In this document: positions 32,754-41,738 of the stretch, in pieces
Position numbering within the stretch: position 1 is the first letter of the stretch
Layout of the letters: every line of letters starts with the position of its first letter
Assembly: GCF_014298075.1 (NCBI RefSeq)
Contig: NZ_CP060418.1
Location: forward strand, 5,146,001 to 5,210,000
Length of the DNA: 64,000 nt
Source of the DNA: Enterobacter sp. JUb54
Lineage (GTDB): Bacteria; Pseudomonadota; Gammaproteobacteria; Enterobacterales; Enterobacteriaceae
Reading direction: 5' to 3'
The notes under the pieces: model-generated
Database searches by the model: none
What the model saw: the letters and a program-made list of their open reading frames with translations, nothing else
Told to the model about the DNA's origin: nothing
Translations under genes and position numbers: made by a program

Positions 32754-32879
32754 TATACACAAAATCATTCACGCTGCATCAAGGTGGCAAGAGAGTGAGT
32801 CCTCTGGAGCGTGCATTGGTACGCACCTGCTGGAGCGAGCGTAGCCAACGAAGAGGTGACGTGAAGGGTGATGTGTATA
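32754..32879. repeat. Diverged ERIC-family element
   Basis: A 126-bp unit with exact terminal inverted repeats TATACAC and GTGTATA; the outer 20 bases match in 16 places when inverted. Its internal order follows ERIC (GGTGGCAA, GAGTGAGTCC, GGAGC, then GGAGCGAGCGTAGCCAACG) but with many substitutions compared with the ERIC copy at 35540-35666. It fills most of the recX-alaS gap and ends 19 bases before alaS, so it lies in the alaS leader. Confidence 0.6.
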
Positions 32880-32898
32880 GCTTGATTTCAGGATAATT

Positions 32899-35526
32899 AT
32901 GAGCAAGAGCACTGCTGAGATCCGTCAGGCGTTTCTCGATTTTTTCCATAGCAAGGGACATCAGGTAGTTGCGAGCAGCTCCCTGGTGCCGCACAACGAC
33001 CCGACCCTGCTGTTTACCAACGCCGGGATGAACCAGTTCAAGGATGTTTTCCTGGGTCTCGACAAACGTAATTATTCTCGCGCGACAACCTCGCAGCGTT
33101 GCGTTCGTGCGGGTGGTAAACACAACGATCTGGAAAACGTCGGTTACACCGCGCGTCACCACACTTTCTTTGAAATGCTGGGTAACTTCAGCTTCGGCGA
33201 TTACTTCAAGCATGATGCCATTCAGTACGCATGGGAACTGCTGACCGGTGAAAACTGGTTCGCGCTGCCGAAAGATAAACTGTGGGTAACCGTCTACGAA
33301 ACCGATGACGAAGCCTTCGATATCTGGGCAAACGAAGTCGGTGTTCCGCGCGAACGTATCATCCGCATTGGCGACAATAAAGGCGCGGCCTTCGCTTCTG
33401 ATAACTTCTGGCAGATGGGCGATACCGGTCCGTGCGGTCCGTGCACCGAGATCTTCTTTGACCACGGCGACCACATCTGGGGCGGCCCTCCGGGAAGCCC
33501 GGAAGAAGACGGCGATCGCTACATTGAGATCTGGAACATCGTCTTCATGCAGTTTAACCGTCAGGCTGACGGTACCATGGAGCCGCTGCCGAAGCCGTCC
33601 GTCGATACCGGTATGGGTCTGGAGCGTATCGCTGCCGTGCTGCAGCACGTGAACTCCAACTACGATATTGACCTGTTCAGCAAGCTGATTGAAAACGTCG
33701 CTAAAGTGACAGGCGCCACCGATCTGACCAACAAATCGCTGCGCGTTATTGCTGACCACATTCGTTCCTGTGCCTTCCTGGTTGCAGACGGCGTGATCCC
33801 ATCGAATGAAAACCGTGGCTACGTGCTGCGTCGTATCATTCGCCGTGCGGTCCGTCATGGCAACATGGTTGGGGCGAAAGATACCTTCTTCTGGAAACTG
33901 GTTGCTCCGCTGATCGACGTGATGGGCGCTGCGGGTGATGAGCTCAAGCAGCAGCAGGCGCAGGTTGAGCAGGTACTGAAAACCGAAGAAGAGCAGTTCG
34001 CTCGTACTCTGGAGCGCGGTCTGGCGCTGCTGGATGAAGAGCTGGCTAAGCTCAAGGGCGACACGCTGGATGGCGAAACCGCTTTCCGCCTGTACGATAC
34101 CTACGGTTTCCCGGTTGACCTGACGGCTGACGTTTGCCGTGAGCGCAACATCAAAGTTGACGAAGCTGGCTTTGAAGCCGCGATGGAAGAGCAGCGCCGT
34201 CGTGCGCGTGAGTCCAGCGGTTTTGGCGCAGACTACAACGCGATGATTCGTGTTGATGGTGCTTCTGAATTTAAGGGCTACGATCATCTGGAACTGAACG
34301 CCAGGGTCACCGCGTTGTTTATCGACGGTAAAGCCGTTGATAGCGTGGCGGCCGGTCAGGACGCGGTTGTCATTCTGGATCAAACCCCGTTCTATGCGGA
34401 ATCCGGCGGCCAGGTAGGTGATAAGGGCGAACTGAAAGGCGCTGGTTTCTCCTTCGTAGTCAACGATGCGCAGAAATACGGCCAGGCTATTGGTCATATC
34501 GGTAAACTGACCAGCGGCGCGCTGAAAGTCGGCGACGCGGTGCAGGCTGATGTCGATCAGGCTCGCCGTCAACGTATTCGTCTGAACCACTCCGCGACGC
34601 ACCTGATGCACGCGGCACTGCGCCAGGTACTGGGTACGCATGTGGCGCAGAAAGGCTCTCTGGTGAATGACAAAGCGCTGCGCTTTGACTTCTCTCACTT
34701 CGAAGCCATGAAGCCGGAAGAGATCCGTGCGGTGGAAGATCTGGTCAACGCGCAGATCCGTCGTAACCTGCCGGTTGAAACCAACATCATGGATTTGGAC
34801 GCGGCAAGAGAGAAGGGCGCAATGGCGCTGTTCGGCGAGAAGTATGACGATCGCGTTCGCGTTCTGAGCATGGGTGATTTTTCTACCGAGCTGTGCGGCG
34901 GTACTCACGCTTCACGTACCGGTGATATCGGCCTGTTCCGTATTACGTCCGAGTCTGGTACTGCGGCAGGTGTTCGCCGTATTGAAGCCGTAACTGGTGA
35001 AGGCGCAATGGCTAACCTGCATACGCAGAGCGATCTGCTGGGTGATATTGCACAGTTGCTGAAAGGCGATAGCCACAACCTCGGCGATAAAGTGCGTGCC
35101 GCGCTGGAACGTACCCGCCAGCTGGAAAAAGAGCTGCAGCAGCTGAAAGAGCAGGCGGCAGCGCAGGAGAGCGCAAACCTCTCCAGCAAAGCGGAAGAGA
35201 TTAATGGCGTTAAACTGCTGGTCAGCGAGCTGGCTGGCGTTGAGCCGAAAATGCTGCGTACCATGGTTGACGATCTGAAGAACCAACTGGGTTCAACGGT
35301 TGTCGTGTTAGCCACGGTAGCGGATGGGAAGGTTTCTCTGATTGCCGGTGTGTCTAAGGATGTGACAGATCGTGTGAAAGCAGGGGAGCTGGTTGGTATG
35401 GTCGCCCAGCAGGTGGGTGGCAAAGGAGGCGGTCGTCCGGATATGGCTCAGGCCGGTGGTACCGATGCGTCTGCTCTCCCTGCAGCGTTAGCCAGTGTGA
35501 AAGGCTGGGTCAGCGCAAAACTGTAA
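32899..35526 (+). CDS. alaS: AlaS, alanyl-tRNA synthetase
   Basis: An 875-residue class II synthetase, one residue shorter than E. coli AlaS. The aminoacylation domain covers about residues 1-460 (motif 1 near [13 protein letters not shown], motif 2 near [16 protein letters not shown], motif 3 [12 protein letters not shown]). The editing domain (about 555-710) has the zinc/editing ligands [11 protein letters not shown] and [11 protein letters not shown]. The C-terminal part has a coiled coil and the glycine-rich [15 protein letters not shown]. Start ATG follows AGGATAATT. Confidence 0.98.
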   Translation: MSKSTAEIRQAFLDFFHSKGHQVVASSSLVPHNDPTLLFTNAGMNQFKDVFLGLDKRNYSRATTSQRCVRAGGKHNDLENVGYTARHHTFFEMLGNFSFGDYFKHDAIQYAWELLTGENWFALPKDKLWVTVYETDDEAFDIWANEVGVPRERIIRIGDNKGAAFASDNFWQMGDTGPCGPCTEIFFDHGDHIWGGPPGSPEEDGDRYIEIWNIVFMQFNRQADGTMEPLPKPSVDTGMGLERIAAVLQHVNSNYDIDLFSKLIENVAKVTGATDLTNKSLRVIADHIRSCAFLVADGVIPSNENRGYVLRRIIRRAVRHGNMVGAKDTFFWKLVAPLIDVMGAAGDELKQQQAQVEQVLKTEEEQFARTLERGLALLDEELAKLKGDTLDGETAFRLYDTYGFPVDLTADVCRERNIKVDEAGFEAAMEEQRRRARESSGFGADYNAMIRVDGASEFKGYDHLELNARVTALFIDGKAVDSVAAGQDAVVILDQTPFYAESGGQVGDKGELKGAGFSFVVNDAQKYGQAIGHIGKLTSGALKVGDAVQADVDQARRQRIRLNHSATHLMHAALRQVLGTHVAQKGSLVNDKALRFDFSHFEAMKPEEIRAVEDLVNAQIRRNLPVETNIMDLDAAREKGAMALFGEKYDDRVRVLSMGDFSTELCGGTHASRTGDIGLFRITSESGTAAGVRRIEAVTGEGAMANLHTQSDLLGDIAQLLKGDSHNLGDKVRAALERTRQLEKELQQLKEQAAAQESANLSSKAEEINGVKLLVSELAGVEPKMLRTMVDDLKNQLGSTVVVLATVADGKVSLIAGVSKDVTDRVKAGELVGMVAQQVGGKGGGRPDMAQAGGTDASALPAALASVKGWVSAKL

Positions 35527-35539
35527 TAACTATAAATGC

Positions 35540-35666
35540 ATAACCCTAAATAATTCGAGTTGCTTGTCGGCGGCAACGCAGTGAATCCCCAGGAGCTTAC
35601 TCTGGTAAGTGACTGGGGTGAACGAGGACAGCCAACACCCAAGTAGCTTGAAGTATAAAGGGTATA
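35540..35666. repeat. ERIC element
   Basis: A 127-bp ERIC (intergenic repeat unit) with the diagnostic centre GTGAATCCCCAGGAGCTTAC followed by GTAAGTGACTGGGGTGA. The outer ends are imperfect inverted repeats (CATAACCCT and AAGGGTATA). It starts 14 bases after the alaS stop, a usual place for ERIC copies, and is transcribed with alaS, where it can fold into one long hairpin. Confidence 0.93.
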
Positions 35667-35888
35667 GATGCCGTTTTTCTCGGATTACGGTATCTTGCGA
35701 GAGAAGCACTGATAACGATAAAGTCGGGTTGAAGTTGTGTATATCGGCTAAACTTAGGTTTAACAGAATGTGATGCCGTGACTGCTTACACCGTATGGTG
35801 TTTGTCATCGCTTACTTTTTGGCGTTATATGATGGATAATGCCGGGATACGAGAGACCCGACTCTTTTAATCTTTCAAGGAGCAAAGA

Positions 35889-36074
35889 ATGCTGATTCTG
35901 ACTCGTCGAGTTGGTGAGACCCTCATGATTGGAGATGAGGTCACTGTGACAGTTTTAGGGGTTAAGGGTAACCAGGTACGTATTGGCGTTAATGCCCCTA
36001 AAGAAGTCTCCGTGCATCGTGAAGAGATCTACCAGCGTATCCAGGCTGAAAAATCCCAGCAGTCCAGTTACTAA
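35889..36074 (+). CDS. csrA: CsrA, RNA-binding global regulator
   Basis: A 61-residue protein identical in length and almost in sequence to E. coli CsrA. It binds GGA motifs in mRNA leaders and shifts the cell between glycolysis, glycogen, biofilm and motility. RNA-contact residues are in LTRRVGETL (N-terminal strand) and the helix [17 protein letters not shown] lies seven bases before the ATG. The 220 bp upstream, after the ERIC element, hold its promoters, which I cannot place with certainty. Confidence 0.97.
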
Positions 36075-36081
36075 GGTTTTC

Positions 36082-36105
36082 GCGCCTCGCGGTTCCGTGA
36101 GGCGC
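36082..36105 (+). terminator. Stem-loop after csrA
   Basis: GCGCCTC and GAGGCGC form a 7-bp stem around a ten-base loop, eight bases after the csrA stop. T-rich sequence follows at a distance (CTCTTTTCTTC). The rest of the 340-bp gap to the tRNA genes is AT-rich and holds the tRNA promoter; no gene is visible. Confidence 0.55.
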
Positions 36106-36324
36106 ATCCCCATTCGGCTTTCGCTCTCTTTTCTTCTGTTTTTCTTCTCTGTTATCTTTTCTGTCGTCACTTTTTTCGTTCACTGCCCATTATTCTCAAC
36201 AGTTATCTTTTAGCATCAGCGAGGCGAACCCACTGAATTCCTGTTGATAAAACACTCTTTTCGCCGTTTTTGCAGTCTAATTGCGCGGTAAGTGTGCAAA
36301 CGGAAAAAGCGTTCGAAAAATTGT

Positions 36325-36352
36325 TTGACTTATAAGTACCAGAAAGTAATAT
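36325..36352 (+). promoter_or_regulatory. Promoter of the tRNA-Ser/tRNA-Arg operon
   Basis: TTGACT (36325-36330), a 16-bp spacer and TAATAT (36347-36352), followed by the GC-rich discriminator GTGCGCC. A strong -35, near-consensus -10 and GC-rich discriminator are the hallmark of stringently controlled stable-RNA promoters. The first tRNA begins about 60 bases after it. Confidence 0.85.
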
Positions 36353-36415
36353 GTGCGCCAACGCAGCGACGAAGAGCAGAAACAAGTTCTTCGAAGCACT
36401 CGCAAGAGGCGTTGT

Positions 36416-36508
36416 GGTGAGGTGGCCGAGAGGCTGAAGGCGCTCCCCTGCTAAGGGAGTATGCGGTCAAAAGCTGCATCCGGGGTTCGAATCCCCGCCT
36501 CACCGCCA
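36416..36508 (+). tRNA. serV: tRNA-Ser (GCT)
   Basis: A 93-base tRNA with the long variable arm of serine tRNAs, anticodon GCT and encoded CCA end. It starts GGTGAGGTGGCCGAGAGG, as in E. coli serV, and reads AGC and AGU codons. It is the first of five tRNA genes in one transcript. Confidence 0.97.
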
Positions 36509-36512
36509 TTTT

Positions 36513-36589
36513 GCATCCGTAGCTCAGCTGGATAGAGTACTCGGCTACGAACCGAGCGGTCGGAGGTTCGAATCCTCCCGGATGCACCA
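36513..36589 (+). tRNA. argV: tRNA-Arg (ACG), copy 1
   Basis: A 77-base tRNA with acceptor GCATCCG/CGGATGC, anticodon ACG and encoded CCA. The A of the anticodon is changed to inosine by TadA, so it reads CGU, CGC and CGA. It begins four bases after tRNA-Ser. The symbol follows the E. coli order serV-argV-argY-argZ-argQ. Confidence 0.97.
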
Positions 36590-36784
36590 TATTCTCCCAT
36601 ATCTTCAGCGATGAAGAAGTGGCTGGGGTAGCGGTAATAACCGTCTGCACCAGGGAGGATAACGTTGCTTTAGCAACGGCCCGTAGGGCGAAGGCAGTGA
36701 GTCATCCTTCCGGATGCACCATCTTAATCAGTGTGGCAAGTGTTAGTTGTGGCACTGACATGCAGTAAAGAAGTTCTCCCTGAT

Positions 36785-36861
36785 GCATCCGTAGCTCAGC
36801 TGGATAGAGTACTCGGCTACGAACCGAGCGGTCGGAGGTTCGAATCCTCCCGGATGCACCA
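36785..36861 (+). tRNA. argY: tRNA-Arg (ACG), copy 2
   Basis: Identical in sequence to the copy at 36513-36589. Its flanks are also repeated: the 130 bases that follow it almost match those after copy 1. Four identical genes suit a tRNA for the most used arginine codons. Confidence 0.96.
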
Positions 36862-37088
36862 TATTCTCCCATATCTTCAGCGATGAAGAAGTGGCTGGGG
36901 TAGCGGTAATAACCGTCTGCACCAGGGAGGATAACGTTGCTTTAGCAACGGCCCGTAGGGCGAAGGCAGTGAGTCATCCTCCCGGATGCACCATCTTCTT
37001 CGAAATAACAGCTTGTTTGTTGTTTCATGGTCTGCGAAATTATCGCCAGCACCAGAGAAGTTAATGTAGTAAAGAAGTTCTCCCTGAT

Positions 37089-37165
37089 GCATCCGTAGCT
37101 CAGCTGGATAGAGTACTCGGCTACGAACCGAGCGGTCGGAGGTTCGAATCCTCCCGGATGCACCA
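37089..37165 (+). tRNA. argZ: tRNA-Arg (ACG), copy 3
   Basis: Third identical copy. The preceding 15 or so bases (GTTCTCCCTGAT) are shared with copy 2, which shows that gene and spacer were duplicated as one unit. Confidence 0.96.
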
Positions 37166-37388
37166 TATTCTCCTACGTCTTCATCGATGAAGAAGTGGCT
37201 GGGGTAACGGTAATAACCGTTTGCACCAGGGGGGATAACGTTGCTTTAGCAACGGCCCGTAGGGCGAACGAAGTGAGTCATCCTCCCGGATGCACCATCT
37301 TCTTCGAAATAACAGCTTGTTGTTTCATGGTCTGCGAAATTATCGCCAGCACCAGAGAAGTTAATGTAGTAAAGAAGTTCCCCCTGAT

Positions 37389-37465
37389 GCATCCGTAGCT
37401 CAGCTGGATAGAGTACTCGGCTACGAACCGAGCGGTCGGAGGTTCGAATCCTCCCGGATGCACCA
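37389..37465 (+). tRNA. argQ: tRNA-Arg (ACG), copy 4
   Basis: Fourth identical copy and last tRNA of the cluster. The spacer unit that follows is shortened: it lacks the GATGAAGAAGTGGCTGGGG part but keeps the hairpin region and the tRNA-tail remnant. Confidence 0.96.
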
Positions 37466-37831
37466 TATTCTCCCGATTTACACCTGTACTATCGCTTCAT
37501 GGTCTGCGAAATTATCGCCAGCACCAGGGAGGATAACGTTGCTTTAGCAACGGCCCGTAGGGCGAATACAGTGAGTCATCCTCCCGGATGCACCATCTTC
37601 TCCCGATTTACACCTGTACTGTCGCTTCATGGTCTGCGAAATCATCGTCAGCACCGCCCAACCCCAAATCATTCATCCGTTCTCTGTTTGCCTTTTCTGG
37701 CTATCATCAGCACTGATTATCCTTCAAACTCCGTTTTTAAATTTTTTTCATTGGCAAGTGACTCTTTCCACTATAATTTACCTGAATATATCGACCTGAT
37801 TTAGGTGAGATAAGTGCAAGGAGAGAAATCC

Positions 37832-38146
37832 ATGAAATGGTTCAAAGCAATACCTGCGTTTTGCGCGACGCTTCTGGTGGCCGTATCGTTAGCTGGCTGT
37901 GCGGGATCGTCCACAAAGGAAAGTACCGGTGGCTATATCGACGATACCGTCGTGACAACGAAAGTCAAAACCGCACTGTTTAATGAAAAGGACATTAAGT
38001 CCTCTGAAATCAGCGTGCAGACCTTTAAAGGACGCGTTCAGCTGAGCGGCTTTGTTTCATCAACGAAAGATGCCAGCCGTGCGGTGGAAGTGACCCGTCG
38101 GGTGCAGGGCGTTCGTTTGGTTGAGAATGATTTAAAAATCAAATAA
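37832..38146 (+). CDS. BON-domain lipoprotein
   Basis: A 104-residue protein with a lipoprotein signal peptide (LLVAVSLAGCAGSS, lipidated Cys23) and one BON domain (about residues 35-104, DDTVVTTKVKTALF, GRVQLSGFVSS, VRLVENDLKIK), similar to one OsmY repeat. BON proteins of this size are outer-membrane or periplasmic and often respond to envelope or osmotic stress. AAGGAG lies ten bases before the ATG. E. coli K-12 has no clear counterpart at this site. The gene stands alone and ends in a strong terminator. Confidence 0.88.
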   Translation: MKWFKAIPAFCATLLVAVSLAGCAGSSTKESTGGYIDDTVVTTKVKTALFNEKDIKSSEISVQTFKGRVQLSGFVSSTKDASRAVEVTRRVQGVRLVENDLKIK

Positions 38147-38164
38147 GCCACGACATTGATACGA

Positions 38165-38188
38165 TAAAGGCGCCTGATGGCGCCTTTA
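38165..38188 (+). terminator. Terminator of the BON lipoprotein gene
   Basis: TAAAGGCGCC, loop TGAT, GGCGCCTTTA: a perfect 10-bp stem starting 19 bases after the stop. The A-rich left and T-rich right arms make it a compact intrinsic terminator that works in both directions. Confidence 0.85.
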
Positions 38189-38266
38189 TGGCGTAAAGTG
38201 CCGGCCGCGACAACCTGCGCCTTTTGCGATAAAGTAACGTTTTCTTATCCGGTTTGTGAGAACACG

Positions 38267-38833
38267 ATGTACGAACGTTACGCAGGACTGATCTTTGATA
38301 TGGATGGTACCATTCTCGATACCGAACCAACGCATCGTAAAGCGTGGCGCGAGGTGTTGGGCCGGTATGGCATGCGTTTCGACGAGCAAGCGATGGTCGC
38401 ACTCAACGGTTCTCCGACCTGGCGTATTGCCCAGGCGATTATCGAGCTGAATAGCGCGGATTTAAACCCTCATGAGCTGGCGCGGGAAAAAACCGATGCC
38501 GTGAAGAGCATGCTGCTGGACAGCGTGCGTCCCTTACCGCTGATTGAAGTGGTCAAGGAATGGCACGGGCGTCGCCCGATGTCGGTAGGCACCGGCAGCG
38601 AAAGCGCTGTCGCAGAGGCACTACTGGCACATCTCGGCCTGCGTCACTATTTTTCGGCAGTTGTTGCCGCCGATCATGTCGAACATCATAAACCCGCCCC
38701 TGATACCTTCCTGCTGTGCGCTGAACGCATGGGCGTGGCAGCGGAAAAATGCGTTGTCTTTGAAGATGCGGATTTTGGTCTGCAGGCGGCGAAGCGCGCG
38801 GGGATGGATGCTGTGGACGTGCGCTTGCTGTGA
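38267..38833 (+). CDS. yqaB: YqaB, HAD-family sugar phosphatase
   Basis: A 188-residue HAD phosphatase, the same length as E. coli YqaB, which hydrolyses fructose 1-phosphate and 6-phosphogluconate. Motif I is FDMDGTILDTEP (nucleophile Asp11), motif II is VGTGSES (about 107-113), Lys lies in HHKPAPDTF and motif IV is FEDADFG (about 167-173). The ATG at 38267 matches E. coli. It overlaps yqaA by four bases. Confidence 0.95.
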   Translation: MYERYAGLIFDMDGTILDTEPTHRKAWREVLGRYGMRFDEQAMVALNGSPTWRIAQAIIELNSADLNPHELAREKTDAVKSMLLDSVRPLPLIEVVKEWHGRRPMSVGTGSESAVAEALLAHLGLRHYFSAVVAADHVEHHKPAPDTFLLCAERMGVAAEKCVVFEDADFGLQAAKRAGMDAVDVRLL

Positions 38834-39258
38834 GCGACGCGCTGTCGTTAGCCTCGCTGTTTGCCAGTAGCTTTTTGAGCGCGACATTACTGCCCGGCAA
38901 CTCAGAAGTGGTGCTGATTGCTATGCTACTTACGGGAGCAAGTCAACCGTGGGCTCTGGTTTTAATAGCAACAATCGGCAATAGCCTTGGAGGGGTAACT
39001 AACGTTATTCTGGGGCGCTTGTTTCCGCTGCGCAAAACATCGCGCTGGCAGGAAAAAGCATCCGGCTGGCTAAAGCGCTACGGCGCGGTCACATTATTAT
39101 TAAGCTGGGCACCGGTTATCGGTGATTTGCTGTGTCTGCTGGCGGGATGGATGCGCATCTCGTGGGGACCGGTACTTTTTTTCTTATGCCTTGGTAAAGC
39201 GCTACGCTACATCGTCATTGCGGTGGTAACGCTTCAGGGTATGACGTGGTGGCACTAA
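38830..39258 (+). CDS. yqaA: YqaA, small DedA-type membrane protein
   Basis: A 142-residue inner-membrane protein, the same length as E. coli YqaA. It is a short member of the DedA/VTT superfamily ([20 protein letters not shown] and [20 protein letters not shown] are the conserved segments). Larger relatives move lipids or support membrane homeostasis; the function of YqaA is unknown. It starts as GTG inside the end of yqaB. Confidence 0.92.
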   Translation: MSDALSLASLFASSFLSATLLPGNSEVVLIAMLLTGASQPWALVLIATIGNSLGGVTNVILGRLFPLRKTSRWQEKASGWLKRYGAVTLLLSWAPVIGDLLCLLAGWMRISWGPVLFFLCLGKALRYIVIAVVTLQGMTWWH

Positions 39259-39445
39259 TTGTGGAACTAAGACTATCCCGGCAGGCCATTTTACTGGCTA
39301 TTTTGTCGCGCTGCTAAGCCCGACATCGCCAGACTTCGGCACTCGCATGCGAACTGGCGGTAACAATAATATCTTCTGGGATAGCCTGTATGGTCACCAT
39401 TACAATTATGCTTATTCAAACGATTTCGACAGGCGGGAGGTCAAA

Positions 39446-41002
39446 TTGATCCCGGACGTATCACAGGCGCTGGCCTGGCTGGAAAAAAATCCACAGGCCC
39501 TGCAGGGTATTCAGCGTGGTCTTGAGCGCGAAACATTGCGCGTCAATGCCGATGGTTCACTGGCAACCACCGGTCACCCTCAGGAGCTGGGCGCAGCGCT
39601 GACCCACAAATGGATTACCACCGATTTTGCCGAAGCGTTGCTGGAATTTATTACGCCAGTTGATGGCGATATTCAGCATATGCTTACCTTTATGCGCGAT
39701 GTGCATCGCTACACCGCACGCCACATCGGCGATGAGCGGATGTGGCCGCTGAGCATGCCTTGCTATATTGCCCCAGGTCAGGATATTGAACTGGCGCAGT
39801 ACGGGACTTCGAATATTGGCCGTCTGAAAACGCTGTATCGCGAAGGGCTGAAGAACCGCTATGGGGCGCTGATGCAAACCATCTCCGGCGTCCACTACAA
39901 CTTCTCGCTGCCGATGGCATTCTGGCAGGCGAAGTGCGGCGTTGTGGATGCGGAAAGCGGCAAAGAGGCGATCTCTGCAGGCTATTTCCGTTCTATCCGT
40001 AACTACTACCGCTTCGGCTGGGTGATTCCGTACCTGTTCGGCGCATCGCCGGCTATCTGCTCATCATTCCTGCAGGGCAAACCGACGACGCTCCCGTTTG
40101 AGGAAGCGAAGAACGGCATGTACTACTTGCCGTACGCCACCTCGCTGCGCCTGAGCGACCTGGGTTATACCAATAAGTCGCAAAGCAATCTCGGTATTAC
40201 GTTTAACGATCTGCATGAGTATGTGGCAGGATTGAAGCGGGCGATTAAAACGCCGTCGGAAGAGTATGCCCGGATTGGCCTTGAGAAAGACGGCAAGCAC
40301 CTGCAAATCAACAGCAATATTCTGCAGATTGAGAACGAGCTGTACGCGCCTATTCGTCCGAAGCGGGTCACCCGCAGCGGAGAAACGCCATCTGATGCCC
40401 TGCTGCGCGGTGGCATTGAATATATCGAAGTGCGTTCGCTCGATATTAACCCGTTCTCACCGATTGGCGTCGATGAGCAGCAGGTGCGTTTCCTCGATCT
40501 GTTTATGGTCTGGTGCGTACTGGCTGATGCGCCGGAAATGAGCAGCGATGAGCTGTTGTGCACGCGTACTAACTGGAATCGCGTGATTCTGGAAGGGCGT
40601 AAACCGGGCCTGACCTTGGGCATCGGCTGCGAAAGCGCGCAGTTCCCGCTGGCTAAAGTGGGCAAAGACCTGTTCCGCGATTTGCGTCGCGTCGCGCAGA
40701 CCTTAGATAGCATTCACGGTGGTGAAGCCTACCAGCAGGTGTGCGATGAGCTGGTTGCCAGCTTTGACGATCCGGAATTAACCTTCTCAGCACGCGTCCT
40801 GCGTTCTATGCTTGAAGAAGGAATTGGCGGCACCGGTCGGGCGCTGGCCGATCAATACCGGACGATGCTGCGTGAAGAGCCGCTGGAAATTTTGCGTGAA
40901 GAGGATTTTATCACTGAACGTGAAGCTTCGGTGGTACGTCAGCAGAAGATGGAAGCGGAAGATAGTGAGCCGTTTTCAGCCCTGTTAGCGCGACACGCGT
41001 AG
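39446..41002 (+). CDS. gshA: GshA, glutamate-cysteine ligase
   Basis: A 518-residue enzyme, the first step of glutathione synthesis. The start is a TTG at 39446 with GGGAGG seven bases upstream, giving the same length and N-terminus ([13 protein letters not shown]) as E. coli GshA, which also uses TTG; a longer frame from 39347 has no support. Family motifs include [24 protein letters not shown] and GVHYNFSLP. The rare start codon probably keeps synthesis low. No partner gene is nearby. Confidence 0.96.
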   Translation: MIPDVSQALAWLEKNPQALQGIQRGLERETLRVNADGSLATTGHPQELGAALTHKWITTDFAEALLEFITPVDGDIQHMLTFMRDVHRYTARHIGDERMWPLSMPCYIAPGQDIELAQYGTSNIGRLKTLYREGLKNRYGALMQTISGVHYNFSLPMAFWQAKCGVVDAESGKEAISAGYFRSIRNYYRFGWVIPYLFGASPAICSSFLQGKPTTLPFEEAKNGMYYLPYATSLRLSDLGYTNKSQSNLGITFNDLHEYVAGLKRAIKTPSEEYARIGLEKDGKHLQINSNILQIENELYAPIRPKRVTRSGETPSDALLRGGIEYIEVRSLDINPFSPIGVDEQQVRFLDLFMVWCVLADAPEMSSDELLCTRTNWNRVILEGRKPGLTLGIGCESAQFPLAKVGKDLFRDLRRVAQTLDSIHGGEAYQQVCDELVASFDDPELTFSARVLRSMLEEGIGGTGRALADQYRTMLREEPLEILREEDFITEREASVVRQQKMEAEDSEPFSALLARHA

Positions 41003-41020
41003 CAAAAAGCAGTACAAAAG

Positions 41021-41095
41021 AAAAAGGCCACATCAATGTGGCCAAACTTTCATCTCTGATTCAGGGATGATGATGATAATAAATGCGCGTCTTTC
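41021..41095 (-). ncRNA. micA: MicA small RNA
   Basis: On the minus strand a transcript from 41095 would start GAAAGACGCGCATTTATTAT and end in the hairpin GGCCACATTGATGTGGCC with a T-run. Sequence, size (75 bases) and place between gshA and luxS match E. coli MicA, an Hfq-dependent sRNA that represses ompA and other outer-membrane protein mRNAs during envelope stress. Against E. coli the 5' seed region has an extra TCA triplet and one substitution, and the terminator loop differs. Confidence 0.93.
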
Positions 41096-41101
41096 ATATA
41101 C

Positions 41102-41128
41102 TCAGACTTGCGGGTGTACAAAGAGTTC
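41102..41128 (-). promoter_or_regulatory. Sigma-E promoter of micA
   Basis: On the minus strand GAACTC (41123-41128), a 16-bp spacer and TCTGA (41102-41106), six bases before the RNA start. This fits the RpoE consensus (GGAACTT and TCTGA) and the known control of micA by envelope stress. It overlaps the leader of luxS on the other strand. Confidence 0.85.
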
Positions 41129-41166
41129 ATTTTATTTTAAAAAAAAATCACTATCGGAGGTGAAGA

Positions 41167-41682
41167 ATGCCGTTGTTAGATAGTTTCACAGTCGACCATA
41201 CCCGCATGGAAGCACCGGCGGTGCGCGTTGCGAAGAAAATGAACACGCCACACGGCGATGAAATTACCGTTTTTGACCTGCGTTTCTGCGTGCCAAACCA
41301 GGAAGTTATGCCGGAAAGAGGGATCCATACTCTTGAGCACCTGTTCGCGGGCTTCATGCGCGATCACCTGAACGGCAATGGTGTGGAAATTATCGATATC
41401 TCTCCGATGGGCTGCCGCACCGGCTTCTATATGAGCCTGATCGGTACACCAGACGAGCAGCGCGTAGCGGATGCCTGGAAAGCGGCGATGGCCGACGTGC
41501 TGAAAGTTAAAGAGCAGAATCAAATTCCTGAACTGAACGTTTACCAGTGCGGCACCTATACCATGCACTCGCTGGAAGAAGCTCAGGACATTGCGCGTCA
41601 TATCATCGAGCGCGACGTGCGCATCAACAGCAACGATGACCTGGCTCTGCCGAAAGAAACACTGCAAGAACTGCATATCTAG
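41167..41682 (+). CDS. luxS: LuxS, S-ribosylhomocysteine lyase
   Basis: A 171-residue enzyme, the same length as E. coli LuxS. It splits S-ribosylhomocysteine to homocysteine and DPD, the precursor of autoinducer-2. Metal ligands are His54 and His58 in HTLEHLFAG and Cys128 in CGTYTMHS; the catalytic Cys is Cys84 in [20 protein letters not shown] gives a strong ribosome site. A GC-rich hairpin follows the gene. Confidence 0.97.
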   Translation: MPLLDSFTVDHTRMEAPAVRVAKKMNTPHGDEITVFDLRFCVPNQEVMPERGIHTLEHLFAGFMRDHLNGNGVEIIDISPMGCRTGFYMSLIGTPDEQRVADAWKAAMADVLKVKEQNQIPELNVYQCGTYTMHSLEEAQDIARHIIERDVRINSNDDLALPKETLQELHI

Positions 41683-41693
41683 TGCTTCTGTGT

Positions 41694-41718
41694 CGGTCCG
41701 GCGTTCTTCGCCGGGCCG
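41694..41718 (+). terminator. Stem-loop after luxS
   Basis: CGGTCCGGCG and CGCCGGGCCG pair over ten bases (one G-T) around TTCTT, 11 bases after luxS. No U-run follows, and the next gene starts 20 bases later, so it may be a partial terminator. Confidence 0.55.
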
Positions 41719-41738
41719 CTATTCCTGCGCCGCCATCC

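Larger units (their letters stand above)
36590..37595 (+). repeat. Repeated tRNA-Arg spacer with tRNA-tail remnants
   Basis: Each tRNA-Arg gene is followed by a related spacer containing ATAACGTTGCTTTAGCAACG and GCCCGTAGGGC, two small hairpins, and then an 18-base copy of the tRNA 3' end (ATCCTCCCGGATGCACCA) at 36704-36721 (one mismatch), 36976-36993, 37280-37297 and 37578-37595. This recalls the repeats with tRNA 3' fragments after E. coli tyrT. The region from 37596 to 37831 holds no recognisable gene, only the promoter area of the next gene. Confidence 0.88.

Noticed and set aside
32779-34908. A 709-codon open frame on the minus strand opposite alaS
   Set aside because: It is the reverse-strand shadow of alaS, whose codon bias leaves the opposite frame open. 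No ribosome site or family motif is seen, and alaS is certain.
36330-36650. Minus-strand frame across tRNA-Ser and tRNA-Arg
   Set aside because: It runs antisense through tRNA genes and their promoter. Similar frames recur with each tRNA-Arg copy.
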